From positions 1-64,000 of the forward strand of contig NW_026529273.1 in NCBI RefSeq assembly GCF_026262505.1: 64,000 nucleotides of DNA, read 5' to 3'. Below, in pieces: positions 1 to 11,020 of the stretch. The DNA comes from Trichomonas vaginalis G3. Lineage: Eukaryota; Parabasalia; Trichomonadida; Trichomonadidae. The translations under genes and the position numbers were made by a program. A model generated the notes under the pieces. That model was not told where the DNA came from, made no database searches, and saw nothing but the letters and a program-made list of their open reading frames with translations. How positions within the stretch are numbered: the first letter of the stretch is position 1; each line of letters begins with the position of its first letter.

Positions 1-108
1 GGTACTGAACGTCTATGATATAAGTCAATAGCAATGTCATTTAAAGGAAATGCTCTTGCATGGACTTCGTCCTCGCCGCGTTGCGGCTTTTCATGAAGTA
101 GAAGAGAA

Positions 109-426
109 ATGTTTGACATAACAAATGCAAACGTTGGTGAAACAAGAAGAAGAGACGACACACTGAAACAACAGAGAAGAGAGATGTTTAAGAGCGCTAT
201 AGAACAAGTTCGCAAAGCTAACGATGTCATTCGTTCCATTGACGACAAACCAAAAGAAGGTGAGAGATGGTTAAAGAAAGATGAAGAGAATAGGAAGAGG
301 AATGTTAAGACAGGCAATAGACTCATTGACTTTAACATCGAAGCTTTAGATGAACCAAATAGAGACTACTTACACAAACATTTCGGTAAGGTTTTCATGA
401 GACTCTTAGAGAGAAAATTAAAATAA
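109..426 (+). CDS. Maverick small basic protein, unknown function
   Basis: This frame of 105 residues lies at the left of the visible element and is followed within 20 bases by the polymerase region on the same strand. It is highly charged, rich in Lys, Arg, Glu and Asp, with no membrane segment or cysteine pair. I do not recognise the family. Its position and composition suggest a DNA- or RNA-associated element protein, which is only an inference. Confidence 0.45.
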   Translation: MFDITNANVGETRRRDDTLKQQRREMFKSAIEQVRKANDVIRSIDDKPKEGERWLKKDEENRKRNVKTGNRLIDFNIEALDEPNRDYLHKHFGKVFMRLLERKLK

Positions 427-443
427 ACTCACAACAGAGATGG

Positions 444-3400
444 ATGGTATGTTATAAACTTGGTGGAAAGTATGAATGTTCTACGTTAAACCTCAATAAT
501 ATTGGAACATTACTACATCAGCTCTTGAAGGAGAACTTTATATCAGAGATAGAAGCAAATGCTGCAGGTATTGTTGAAATGCACTATGACTTCTTCTTGA
601 CAAACATAAAGAATCTTACCGAAATAAAGATGTATGATTTAACAGAATATGAAGGCTTAACAATGTCAGATGTTAAGAAAGGAAAGCCAAAAAAGAGACC
701 CTATAGAGATGAAAGCACACTGACAAATGACCAGAAAGCCATTTTGGAAGCTCTTAAGCAAACAGGAAACCCAGCACTTATAGAAAGCTTTTGGAAAGAT
801 AATGGTGAAAAGAAGTTTTATAAGAAGAGAAGCGGTCAGTTCTGGAAGTATCTTTGCACATTACCTATAAATCTTGAACGCTACCAAATCTTCAATGAAT
901 TGAACAAAAGAACTGCAGCACTTATGACAGAAGATAACTGCTTCGTTTATGCTTGCATTCAGGCTGGAGTAAATGAAGAAACTATTGACCACATGAGAGA
1001 AGTCATTCGTGTTAGAGACTTTCCTCAAAGTAAAGTACAAGAAATTTCTGACGCAACAGGTATAGCATTTAATGTTACCATTGGTTACTTCAATGACTCA
1101 AGACATAATGAAATAAAGAGATACATACCAAAAGAATGTGAAACTGTTCGAACTATTGACTTACTTCTTGTTGAAGACCACTACATGCTAAATGAAAGAT
1201 TACCAATGACAACATATTTCATTCGCAACTATATAGAAATCTTGAAGGAGTGTGGTGGAATGAACATTGAGAAACAAATGAAGATTTATACAAAGAGAGA
1301 AGATAAATATGTAGTTCGTTATGATAGAACAACACCGTTATGGGATGTTATGAAAACATTGTGGAGTGCAAATATTTCGAACCTATTTCTTATGGAGAAC
1401 TTTTCACATATACGACTGACTTATATAAACAGAACCTTGCACCATTTAAAGACTTGTCATATGCTCCAAAGTATTGTGTACAACTGAAGAAGAAAGCCGA
1501 GTCAAAAGAAGTAAATAAAATAAGTGCAAGTTCATTCCTGAGCACGTTTTCTTTGCTGACTTTGAGTGCAGTACCGATGGCTTTCATAAAGCTTTTAACA
1601 TATGTTACGACAGTGAAGATGGTTCAGTGAGTGAAAGCATTTGGGGTCAGAACTGTGCAACAGAATTTTTGGAACGACTTCCTAACAAGAGTTTAATATA
1701 TTTCCATAACCTCAGTTATGATATAAACTTCAGCTTAAGACACATGACAGAAGTGAAAGGAACTCCCATCATTAAAGGTTCACGAACAATGCAAATAACT
1801 GGCTTATATAAAGGAAGGGCAATTATTATAAAAGACTCTTACAGTGTTATAAATAAGAAGCTTAAACTATTTCCTGCTATGTTTAACTTACAAACAGGAC
1901 CGAAAGAAGTATTTCCATACAACTACTACAGCAGTACTTTGTTAGCAAATGACAACAGAACTGGTGTCATTTCTGAAGCATGTAAGTTTATCCGGGATGC
2001 AGATACATTCATGAAAAACATAGATTCCATCAAAGGTTGCAGAATAGATGAGAACCACTTCGACTTAGAAAAGTATAGCACATTTTATTGCAAACAAGAT
2101 GTAAGAATTTTAAGAGAAGGTTTTGTTAAGTTCCGCAATGACATATTGAAAGAATTTGATTTAAACGTTTATGACTACGTTAGTATTTGTTCTATTGCTA
2201 ACAAATTGTTTGAGAACAGAGTGTACTTCCCGAATGGAAATTTATATGACCTCTCAAATAAACCAAGAGAATTTATTTCACGCTGTATTCAAGGTGGAAG
2301 ATGTATGCTGTCAGATAACATTAAACAAAAGAGCGAAAAGAAACTCATTGCTGACTTCGACGCTGTTTCATTATATCCATCCGCTATAGCAAGACTTTAT
2401 ACTTTAGAAGGTATTCCAAAGGTTATGAAGAAAGAAATGTTAAGCACAGAGTATCTCATGAGACATTTATTCAACGACGACCAAAAGGAACCCATTGATG
2501 AAAAGTTTATGTCTGGCTTCTTTGTTCTCATTAAGATAACAGAGATTGGAATACATAGACACTTTCCTTTAATAGTTTGTGACCCTGAACTAAATCCAGA
2601 ACTTAACGTTCCCAGAAGTTCAAACACTTGCTGTTTAATGTATGTTGACCATATAACATTACAAGACCTCATAAAATATCAAGGTGTCAAATGTGAAGTG
2701 TTGCAAGGATACTATTACGATGGAAACAGAGATATTAGAATAAGAGATGAAGTAAAGAAGTTGTTTGAGTTAAGGTTAAAGTATAAGAAAGAAGGAAATC
2801 CTTTGCAAGAAAATATAAAGCTCATTCTGAACAGTATTTATGGCAAAACTATTCTATCTCCTATTGAGTCAAAAATAACCATAGTAAATGACAAAGATGC
2901 TATAAGATATGCCATCAGAAACTACAACCATATAGTGAAGTTCGAAGGTTTGGATGGTTCAGATAAAACTATTTTCAAGCTAACGAAAAGCATTTGCAGA
3001 CACTTTAACTTCTGTCCACTTGGTGTTAACATTCTGTCAATGTCGAAGAGAATAATGTGTGAAGTATTCTGTACTGCTGAGGACTTAGGAATGGACATCT
3101 TTTATAGCGATACGGACAGTATGCATCTCTACAATGAAGATATCCCTCGTTTAGCTGAAGAGTTTGAGAAACGTTATGGAAGAGTTCTCATTGGTAAAAA
3201 CCTTGGTCAATTTCATAGCGACTTTGCAGAAATCACAAAAGATAAACAAAGTTTAGCATACAAGTCAATATTTTGTGGAAAGAAGACTTACATAGACTTA
3301 CTCACGAATGATTTAAATGAAGTTGCATTTCACTGCAGAATGAAAGGCGTGAAGCAAGATGTTATTGCTTTAACCGCTAATGAAATGTTTCCTGACTCTG

Positions 3401-3615
3401 TTCAGTGTTTCTATGATGAAGATAAAGGTTTAATGGTTCCGCAAGGAACATATGACAAAGACTCTGAGTTCAGTTTAATGAAACTTTACAAAGCACTTTA
3501 TGACGGTCAAGAGATTGGATTTGACTTATGTAAGTCATGTCAACCTTGCTTTGAAGAGAAGTTTAACTTCTCAATAACGACTAAAACAAGCTTTATTCGT
3601 AAGTTGAAGTTCTGA
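444..3615 (+). pseudogene. Maverick protein-primed DNA polymerase B region, broken
   Basis: The region encodes a family B DNA polymerase of the protein-primed type carried by Mavericks. The right part holds polymerase motif A (DFDAVSLYPSA), a motif B-like stretch (LILNSIYGKT), and motif C (YSDTDS), together with an exonuclease-like segment upstream (SLIYFHNLSYDINF). The left part is the long amino-terminal region typical of these polymerases, which is poorly conserved between copies. The reading frame is not continuous, so this copy is a fossil. It is the best evidence for the family of the surrounding element. Confidence 0.85.
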
Positions 3616-3675
3616 GGTCATTTATTTTTGTCAGCAATGAGGTCATTCGTGATAAAAATAAAACTAGCGTAGATT

Positions 3676-4533
3676 TTACAATACTGCGATGGTAGAGTTT
3701 AAGAGTTGTGCTTCAATGTAGAGACAGTCCTTATGGTCTGGAGGTAAGAACACTGGGCAGTTATGGTCATGAGTGGAGAACATGTCTATCCAAAACTCAC
3801 GATTGAAGCCAGTTAATTTATAGTATTTAGGGTTAGGAAGTGGTGAAGTTCTTGTATGACCAATGAACTCATTTTCAACTCCCTTACTTAAGTTTGAATA
3901 TAATATAGCTTGCTTTCTATCCCAAATGCCAGGTGTTACAATCTTTGAAAATTCATTTTTCCTCGGAAGCATTGCATCATAATTGAAAACATTCTTGAAA
4001 TCATCACTTGGTTCAGAGATTTGAAATCTTATACGTAATGGATTTTCTTTCTTTTTAGCGACTTCATTGAATGGTGAGAATACAACAAACTGACAGTCAT
4101 GAGTTCCATCTTCATTTTCATTAAATTCATAATGAAAGTCTATAAGTTGTGGCTGACTACCTTCTTCTTTCAGTTGTGCAAGAAACTCACGTAAAGGCTG
4201 TAAAGTTTGTACTTCAATGTTAAACTTTTTCTCGAACATTTCATTAAATGAAATCATACATTGTTGCAATGTTGTATCGTCTTTAAAGTATTTGTATATG
4301 TGAATGTTTTGGGCGCTTAAAGACTGTTCGTCATTTTCTATCTCGACTTGAAGTATAAAGTCAACCTTTCTGAAAGCACGTGTTATATACATAGATGTTA
4401 TGCCAATGTACTTCTCTTCATTTATGTTCACAATCCAGTCTGTTGGAAACTTAAACGTTACTCTGTTCCCCTTTATTTTGACGTCAGGGTTTTCACTACT
4501 GAACGCAACAGATAAAGGTATTTGTCTATACAT
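3676..4533 (-). CDS. Maverick protein of unknown role, possible virion component
   Basis: A 285-residue frame converges on the polymerase. It is rich in beta-strand-type alternating hydrophobic patterns, with no signal peptide, membrane segment or nucleotide-binding loop. Mavericks carry a single-jelly-roll minor capsid protein of roughly this size near the major capsid gene, so that is a reasonable guess, but I see no diagnostic motif. It is separated from the next minus-strand frame by about 24 bases containing the recurrent ATAAAAATAAA motif. Confidence 0.4.
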   Translation of the reverse strand: MYRQIPLSVAFSSENPDVKIKGNRVTFKFPTDWIVNINEEKYIGITSMYITRAFRKVDFILQVEIENDEQSLSAQNIHIYKYFKDDTTLQQCMISFNEMFEKKFNIEVQTLQPLREFLAQLKEEGSQPQLIDFHYEFNENEDGTHDCQFVVFSPFNEVAKKKENPLRIRFQISEPSDDFKNVFNYDAMLPRKNEFSKIVTPGIWDRKQAILYSNLSKGVENEFIGHTRTSPLPNPKYYKLTGFNREFWIDMFSTHDHNCPVFLPPDHKDCLYIEAQLLNSTIAVL

Positions 4534-4557
4534 TTAATTCGGATAAAAATAAACCAT

Positions 4558-4803
4558 TTACTCTTTCTTTGCTTTTGCTTCAGCTTCTTCTCTAGCTTTC
4601 TTCGCCAGTAGTCTTGGGTTCTTTTGTCTTCCAGCAGCTAATGCAGCAAGTTGTTTTTCACTAAGTTTTCTCTTTGGTCTCTCTGGCTTTTGTTCTTGTT
4701 TTTGTTCCTTCAGTTCGGATAAAATTTGCTCACGAATTTCTTTCTTCAATGCTTCAACATCTATGACCCCTTGGGTCTTGTCCGTAGGGCTTGTCTGAGT
4801 CAT
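4558..4803 (-). CDS. Maverick small Lys/Glu-rich protein
   Basis: This 81-residue frame is very rich in Lys, Glu, Ala and Gln, with a predicted helical middle and a basic tail (RPKRKLSEKQLAALAAGRQK). It lies just upstream of, and co-oriented with, the 285-residue minus-strand frame. It resembles the small basic proteins found in many Mavericks, but its function is unknown. Confidence 0.4.
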   Translation of the reverse strand: MTQTSPTDKTQGVIDVEALKKEIREQILSELKEQKQEQKPERPKRKLSEKQLAALAAGRQKNPRLLAKKAREEAEAKAKKE

Positions 4804-4850
4804 TTGACTGCAGATAAAAAAAACAAAATTAAAACTTTAACCGATGTAAA

Positions 4851-5195
4851 ATGAGCTTGTCAAAATCAGAGCGAGAGTCTATTATATTAAATGACGCAAG
4901 AGGAATACAACATCCTTTCTATTACGTAAGTCAGAGTAAAGATGGTAAAATATACGTAAGAAAAAGAAAGGTTCCATTAGCGAATGCAGAAAGCGACAAC
5001 ATTAAGGTGCATGGCAAGGGTGAAGTCCACGAAGCCCATATAAAACCTTCTGTTCAAACTGAAAAGTCAATAGAACCAGAAAAGAAGCCAGATATACTTT
5101 CAATAACGAACCAAGAGCTTATTGCAAAGTTCGTGAATTTCATTGAAAAACAAACCGAGTCAAAGAACCCTGACCCGCCAGTGAAAAGAAGTTGA
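4851..5195 (+). CDS. Maverick small hydrophilic protein
   Basis: A 114-residue frame is divergently oriented from the 81-residue minus-strand frame, with about 47 bases between them that probably contain promoters for both. It is hydrophilic, without membrane segments or recognisable motifs, and lies directly before the capsid-like region. The family is not recognised. Confidence 0.35.
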   Translation: MSLSKSERESIILNDARGIQHPFYYVSQSKDGKIYVRKRKVPLANAESDNIKVHGKGEVHEAHIKPSVQTEKSIEPEKKPDILSITNQELIAKFVNFIEKQTESKNPDPPVKRS

Positions 5196-5388
5196 GACAA
5201 AAGAGAATGTACAGTTCATTGAAAATGTCAAGAAACAACTTCCACACGAATGCCAAGAAGAAGAGTGAGAATAATGAAGTAAATAGATATTTTTATCCGA
5301 ATCAAAGACATGCAGAACGAACAGTTAAACGAATTTACTCCAGCAGAGCATATTCATCAGATTCGCTCATATTTCGATATCATAGACA

Positions 5389-6886
5389 ATGCAGTTCAAA
5401 ATTGGTGACACTAATAGAAAATATTCTGACGCAAAGATTCCATCACAACCTGGAACTGCTAAAGATAACACATGGGTAACATTCAATCTCTCACCTCCTG
5501 GTGAAAATATGTTGGACCTTTACAATACATTCATTACGTATAAAATGGAAGGTCAATTTATTGTAGATAAAGAAATTGGTTCAGGTTCCAATAAAACAAA
5601 CCCACCAGGATTTTGGATTGGTTTCGATGACGCTTTCTATGCAGTTGCTGGATATCAAATCCTTGCAAATGGTCGTATCGTATATTCTCAAGACAACGCA
5701 AGAGAAGAAGCATATATAACTTCAAACTCACAAACTACCGAACAAATAAAGAAAGTAGATGTTTTCTCTCAAAGACTCGACATGAAGATGTATGGAGTCA
5801 TTCGGGAACATGCAGAACAGGACAAATTGTTAGTGGTCCAATTACAGCAGGAAAATCATTTGATTTTAAGCTTCGTTTAAGAATTCCTGTTAGAAGATTC
5901 CTTCCATTAGAAGCTATTCGATTTATTCCAGCTTTTGCAGGAAACATTCAGCTTAAAGTAAAGTTCAGTAGCGACGCCTTACAATGCACATCTATATCTG
6001 TAAATGATATCATTGCTTTCAATCCAACTCTTAAAGTTGCATTTGCTTCAGATTCAAATCCACCGACAAATAAATTTGTTCCATGGAATGAACCATTCAC
6101 TATGATAACGAAGGCAGTAGAAGCTAGTGGAACAGTACTATTACAACTGTAACCCAGCAACTATTTCGAACAAAGATGGATTTTAATGAATGTTTCATTC
6201 ATCCAAAGTCATTCTCTTTAGACCCTAACATTTATACAGAACTTGTAGAACATTATACAAACGAGGCTTTATGTTTTCCTGTTAAAGTTATGGATTGGAT
6301 TCCTATGGACGGTTCATTCTCAAAGAATACAGATAGTTCAAGTGCAACATTTACAGCAGCTTATACGCCTATTAATGTTAAAAGTATTTGGGCACTATTT
6401 AGAAAGAAAGACAACTATTATGTTAATTTTGAGAACCCTAAGTTTAAATATCTTCAGCTTTCCATGGGAGCTTATGGAAATATGCCTGCAGAACCTGAAA
6501 AAATCATATGGACCTGTATTTTATGAAATGGTTGCGAACGCTTGCAATACAAACAATGATATGATAGGATTTAATGAATGATTATGAGGTCATTGGTGGA
6601 TGATGGTAGTGTGGAACATAAATGGGATAGCTATGACAACACACATTTCTTATGTGGTTTTCCAACAGAAGTGGACTTTTGCTTCCAGCAAGGTCAAACA
6701 TCTACTGCTCCAATAACATACAAATTGTCTGTTAAAGGACCTATTGAACTAGCAACTGAAAACGTACCAAAGCCACTTATTGGATTTATGAGGGATTGTT
6801 GCTTTGCCATTCAGGTGCGTGCTAATGGAATCCCAATAATAAGATTAGATGACTATAACTTAGCTACGGACGACGGTGAGGAATAA
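5389..6886 (+). pseudogene. Maverick major capsid-like region, broken
   Basis: This stretch has the place, size and composition of the Polinton major capsid (double jelly-roll) gene. It has a long run of beta-rich sequence with many Asn, Pro and aromatic residues. It opens with a segment about a trimmed ligand-like amino terminus (MQFKIGDTNRKYSDAKIPSQ) and ends with a strand-rich part near 6860. It is broken in several places and is treated as a fossil. The assignment rests on position and general features, not on a diagnostic motif. Confidence 0.5.
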
Positions 6887-6916
6887 AGGATGAACGTTTA
6901 TTTTTAAAGCTTATAA

Positions 6917-7375
6917 ATGAGTTCTTCATCAAGCTCTCGTGAACCTTCACCATCTGTGAAACAAACTTTACCAAACGATTATGGAGCACCTATTGAATAT
7001 TTCTTACGAGCTGCACAATGGCAAAGAGCAGTCTCACCAAGGTTAGGTGTTCCACCAGCTCCTGTCAAAAATAGCATTTGGTCAAGTCCTTATATAAGAT
7101 ATGGTCTCCCACTAGGTTTGCTAGCTACAGCAGGAGCAGTTATGATGTTGAAAAGAAATAAAGCAAATGTTGTAAATAATACTGAAGTAGCTGAAGTTAA
7201 ACAAACTCCAACACCTTCGCCAAAACCAACGCCTTCACAAGCAAAACCTTCAATGACTCCTGAACCTATGGAAGTACAAACTCCTGTTCAAAAGTCAACT
7301 CCTAAACCGACTCCAACATTTAAACCAGAACCTACTCCTCAAATAAATCGTAAAACTCCTGCGTTTCCTTACTGA
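6917..7375 (+). CDS. Maverick membrane-anchored Pro/Thr-rich protein
   Basis: This 152-residue frame starts with a Ser-rich stretch. One hydrophobic segment lies in the middle (about residues 55-77, YGLPLGLLATAGAVMMLK), followed by a long Pro/Thr/Lys-rich tail. The design (single membrane segment plus extended tail) suggests a small virion or membrane-associated element protein, which is inferred. It follows the capsid-like region by 30 bases on the same strand. Confidence 0.45.
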   Translation: MSSSSSSREPSPSVKQTLPNDYGAPIEYFLRAAQWQRAVSPRLGVPPAPVKNSIWSSPYIRYGLPLGLLATAGAVMMLKRNKANVVNNTEVAEVKQTPTPSPKPTPSQAKPSMTPEPMEVQTPVQKSTPKPTPTFKPEPTPQINRKTPAFPY

Positions 7376-7414
7376 AAAAATAACGTTATTTTTATTTAAT
7401 ATTAAAATTTTTAT

Positions 7415-7660
7415 TTGATTGAAATGACGACTAAAGTCACTGAAGCAATGAAACAAAAGTTTTTGGTAGAATACATTAAATCAGGAACTATTCCAGAAGG
7501 TTTTTACATTCATACTATGAAGGATGGTAGAGTTCAGTTTAGAAAGATAAAGCAACCATTAGATAGAGAAGGTATATTAAGGAAGATTAAACTTCATGAG
7601 GACAACATTGCTGAACTTAAGAAGAAGTTAGAAGAGTTGGAGAAAGGAAGAGAGTTATAA
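7415..7660 (+). CDS. Maverick small coiled-coil protein
   Basis: An 81-residue frame whose second half forms a heptad-like charged helix (LHEDNIAELKKKLEELEKG). A first half with alternating charged and hydrophobic residues precedes it. No known family is recognised. It lies in the right part of the element among short co-oriented frames. Confidence 0.35.
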   Translation: MIEMTTKVTEAMKQKFLVEYIKSGTIPEGFYIHTMKDGRVQFRKIKQPLDREGILRKIKLHEDNIAELKKKLEELEKGREL

Positions 7661-7675
7661 AGCAATGAATTCAAC

Positions 7676-7730
7676 AGGGTGAAAAAACAGGTGAAAAAAG
7701 AGGTGAGATCTCACCACTTCACCTAAATTT
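7676..7730 (+). repeat. Inverted repeat with perfect 14-bp palindrome
   Basis: A spaced series of AGGTGAAAAA words runs into the perfect palindrome GGTGAGATCTCACC, followed by CACTTCACCT, so the segment can fold as a hairpin. It lies between two short Maverick frames and could mark a transcript end or a regulatory site within the element. Confidence 0.5.
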
Positions 7731-7818
7731 ATTTTTGTGCTATGTTTTCATACGTGTGAGGGTGGTGATATCATTAATTTTTAAGTTTATTTTTTATTTT
7801 ATTTTTATTTGGATGTAA

Positions 7819-8103
7819 ATGACAGAACAAAAGCAACTCATTCGAATTCCACAGTATAACAAACATACATTTAAACATTTATTCTTCCTTCCTGAGCATA
7901 ACATGTTCTTTCAAATACATCCGAGACCAGTTGACTTTTCATTGACTGTGTATAAAGATAGAAATAGTTATATCATTAAACCATATGATGACGAAGGTAA
8001 GTTATGTAAATTGTACGTTAAGAAGTTAGAGAAAGTTTATGGCTTCAAGTATGACTACAATAGGGTTAACACTGATGATGAAGATATTGAGGAAAATTTA
8101 TGA
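7819..8103 (+). CDS. Maverick right-end small protein
   Basis: A 94-residue frame is the last before the element's right end. It has aromatic and charged residues throughout (HTFKHLFFLPEHNMFFQIHP near the start) and an acidic tail. No signal peptide or known motif was seen. It is preceded by an A/T-rich stretch of about 80 bases (7727-7818). Confidence 0.4.
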   Translation: MTEQKQLIRIPQYNKHTFKHLFFLPEHNMFFQIHPRPVDFSLTVYKDRNSYIIKPYDDEGKLCKLYVKKLEKVYGFKYDYNRVNTDDEDIEENL

Positions 8104-8328
8104 GAACATTAGTGAAGTCGTTAGTGAGAATGATAGTGAGAACGTTTATTTTTACATTAGTGAGTTCGTTAGTGAAGTGAAGTGGGTGGTGGTTTTGTAA
8201 ATATTTAAGGTTAAGTTAGTGTTGTCGTTTGTGTTGTAAAATATACGTTAACGGTTTTGTAAAGTGTCAAACCATTATCTTGGGTGAAGGTGGAAACGCA
8301 GTGCCACCATAACCAAGATAACCATACT
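8104..8328. repeat. Maverick right subterminal repeat region
   Basis: No gene is seen here. The segment carries degenerate repeats of GTTAGTGAG-like words (8108-8192) and ends in a hairpin: TTATCTTGG at 8275 pairs with CCAAGATAA near 8312, enclosing a second GGTGG/CCACC stem. It probably forms part of the element's terminal repeat. The left partner lies outside the window, so repeat length cannot be given. Confidence 0.5.
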
Positions 8329-8707
8329 AACTTCTGCAATTTCGACTTTATTTAAACAGGCTGCAACATGAAGAACTGTTTCTTCATCGTGATATGTTTC
8401 ATTAACATTTGCTCCATGTAATATAAGGACTTCTGCAGCATCACTTGCATCATTTTCGGCTGCCAAACAAAGAGCAGATTTATTGTCATAATTTAGATCA
8501 AAAATATTTGCTCCGTTCATCATCAAAAATTCAATCATTTCCTTACAATTATTTTTTGCTGCAAGTTGTAATGGTGTATTTCCTTTAAGATTTCTTACAT
8601 TGACAATTGCACCATTTTTAATAAGAAATGCTGCAATTTCTACTTTATTTAAACGGGCTGCAGTATGAAGAGCTGTCATTTTATTTTTACAGTCACTATC
8701 ATTAATA

Positions 8708-10009
8708 TAGGGTGTCCAAAGGTGCGTTTAGCACAGCGCTCTATATGAGACTATTAAAGGAGATATATGCTGATTATAAATATATAATAAAAAATATGAA
8801 TATATGTATATGATGAGTATGTTGTATTTTGGCGCCATGCCGGGATATAAAATGAATTTTGAGACAAGAGGCGGTTTCGCGGGAAATTTTGGCGGGATTT
8901 TTTTCATTTTTTTAATGAATCATAAAGAAAACATCCTCGCTCTTGCAAAAAAATGCAAAGACTGTAAAAAAATCTACGAGACATTGGTAAAATGCTTCGG
9001 TATGGATGCTCCTAGCTATTCCACTGTAACGTATCATGTTAGGATGTATCACTTCATGAACAAAAAGGCGCCCATCATAAAAATTGACAAAAAATCACCG
9101 GATCAAAGAAAAATCAAAGCAATTCTTCAAGCGCTAGATGAAGACCCAAGAGCATCACTCAGAAGGATAGAGGAGATGACAAAGATACCACGTACAACAG
9201 TCAGTTATTATCTGCACAATTATTTGAACTACAAACTAGCGTATACACGTTGGGTTCCGCACAACCTTAATTCAGTTCAAAAAAAATCTAGAGTCCAATC
9301 TTCGAAAGAGCTCCTCTCTATATTGGGTGCGTATCAATCAAGAAGTTTCGCTTTTTAGCAACAGGGACGAGTCTTGGTTTCAATATGCAACAGAAGCCAA
9401 AATCATGTGGATCCCGAAGGATGAAAATCCGCAAACATTCCCGAAGAAAAAAATTGACACACCAATGATGATGTTGTCGGTTTTTTGGGGCGTGAATGGC
9501 ATCATCGCAATTGATATTCTTCAAAAACCTAATACGATGAATGCTCAGTATCTAATTGACAATGTTCTTACTCAAATTATCAATTCTGATGAGTTTGAGA
9601 AATCCAAACAACAAAAACAAAAGTTTGCAATTCATTTTGATAATTCAAGAGTTCACAAAAGTCATAAGGTAATGAATTACTTGGTGGAAAACAATGTCAA
9701 AGTTGTTCCAAACCCAATTTCTTCACCTGATATTGCACCCTCTGACTTTTATTTATTCGGCACGCTAAAAAAGAGAGCTGAAGGACGCGAATTCGCGAGT
9801 CCAGATGATCTTGAAAATTTTGTAAGAGAGCAATTTGAGCAATTTTCTCATGATGATTTAAAGCGTGTCTTTCAAGCCTGGATCGATCGCTGCGAACGCG
9901 TGATTGAATCCAATGGTGATTATATTTAAATAAACTTTATATATATGTAACTTGTTTATTTCTATTCGCAGTATTCAGGTTTGTGCTAAACACACCTTTG
10001 GACACCCTA
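8708..10009 (+). mobile_element. Tc1/mariner transposon, Tvmar1-like, copy 1
   Basis: This is a 1302-bp element with terminal inverted repeats of about 28 bp (TAGGGTGTCCAAAGGTG at each end, one internal mismatch), flanked by TA duplications at 8706-8707 and 10010-10011. It carries one transposase gene on the plus strand, now frameshifted. It is almost identical to the copy at 34632-35934. Length, ends and the DD34D transposase match the Tvmar1 family known from Trichomonas vaginalis. Confidence 0.93.
8915..9929 (+). pseudogene. Mariner transposase (DD34D), frameshifted
   Basis: The cut-and-paste transposase starts at ATG 8915 (MNHKENILALAKK), not at the upstream Met 8804, because the second copy and mariner length both fit about 338 residues. 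Helix-turn-helix DNA-binding segments come first (RRIEEMTKIPRTTVSYYL). Catalytic aspartates lie in a RDESWF-like first motif, HFDNSRVH, and APSDFYLFG, with 34 residues between the second and third. Compared with copy 2, two single bases are missing close together (one C near 9341 and one G near 9365), so the frame is broken in the middle. It is probably inactive. A full-length copy elsewhere could still mobilise the element through its ends. Confidence 0.9.
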
Positions 10010-10907
10010 TATTTGCGCCATGATCAAGGAAATATTGACAAAGGGACAGAATATTGAATGATGGTGAATAAATGAAGCATTTCTTGATATCATTTGTTTG
10101 ATCCAAATAAACGAAGAATGCTTGAAGACTATTATAAAGACCACAATAATATAAATTAATGGTTAATTCATATTCTATCATCAAAAATGTGACCAAAGCA
10201 ATATTGTGCGATATTATTGCATTCTCCATGCAATCATCATCTGGTTCAACCACTTTCAAACATTCTTTTACAAGACCATAATTTCCATTAAGAATTGATA
10301 ATTTGAGGCATCGTTTTGTTATTTCTAAATCAAATTTTTCTCGTAATAATGAAAAACATTTTGTTGCTCCATAATAACAACAAGCTTCAAGTAATGAGAG
10401 GTTAGTTTTTTCAAATATTATAGGAGCATCAAGAACATCATTTTTATCAAAATCTTCTCTTTCTGTGAATGATTTAAATGTAACTATGTCATCATTCATT
10501 ATTGCTTGAATAATGGCGCTTGGTTTAACAATTTTCAATTTACCGCTTAATTTTTGATTCCTTTGGTTTAACCAAATACCATATTCTTTGTAAACACGAT
10601 AATCAAATACGAATGGGATGCCATTAATATGATCAGGACGAAATTCTTCATAAATCTTTTTGAATATGTACCAATATGATTCATCATAACGATTATTGTA
10701 TTTCTGTAGAGATCCCAATATCTTTAGTATATCAGATGGCTCGAAATATTTTGTGTTTATTAAATTAATTTTGATATCATTACAAATTTTGTCTAACATT
10801 TCTTCATTGTTGGTTCTTGGTGTATACAGTGCTTCGAATGTGTCATTATATTCTTTGTATAATGACATTAACTCGTGGAAGTTCATTTTGGAACTCTCAG
10901 ACATTAT

Positions 10908-11020
10908 GAAATTTTAAAAATTTCCAATTCTTGATATATATTGAAAGCTTTACAAAATTAGGGAACACATAATTTTGAAAGGTTTTCAATCTTTATCAAG
11001 AATTGGATTTTTTAAAATTC
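10908..11020. repeat. Imperfect palindrome upstream of ankyrin gene I
   Basis: Two arms of about 50 bases face each other around a 10-base spacer near 10961-10970. CCAATTCTTGATA at 10924 mirrors TATCAAGAATTGG at 10995, with further matches outside and inside. It abuts the start of the ankyrin gene, so it could affect its transcription or be a small relic element. No target duplication was seen. Confidence 0.6.

Larger units (their letters stand above)
1..8328. mobile_element. Maverick (Polinton) element, right-hand part, broken
   Basis: This is a large virus-like DNA transposon that runs off the left window edge. Parts seen are a protein-primed family B DNA polymerase, a capsid-like region, and several small element genes on both strands. 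No integrase, packaging ATPase or cysteine protease is visible here, so they are either missing or lie to the left. The right end is set at about 8328 because ankyrin coding homology on the minus strand begins there and the terminus reads ACT (AGT inward), as Polinton ends do. The terminal 55 bases can fold into a hairpin (TTATCTTGG pairing with CCAAGATAA). The motif ATAAAAATAAA recurs at gene boundaries. The copy is broken in about half a dozen places but long frames survive, which suggests moderate age. The left terminal repeat and the target duplication cannot be seen. Confidence 0.85.
8329..10904 (-). pseudogene. Ankyrin-repeat gene I, split by mariner and truncated by Maverick
   Basis: This is a host ankyrin-family gene read right to left from ATG 10904. 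Residues 1-270 form the helical amino-terminal region typical of one large trichomonad ankyrin family (similar to the copy at 36.9 kb), followed by ankyrin repeats (TALHTAARLNKVEIAAFLI and others). A mariner occupies 8708-10009. With one TA kept, the flanking codons read on in frame (GANI then NDSDCKNK), so the gene was open when hit. Homology stops at about 8329, where the Maverick begins, so the 3' end is lost. A TCATAA initiator-like box overlaps the start region at 10904-10909. The gene must have been intact until recently, because each remaining part is open. Confidence 0.85.
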
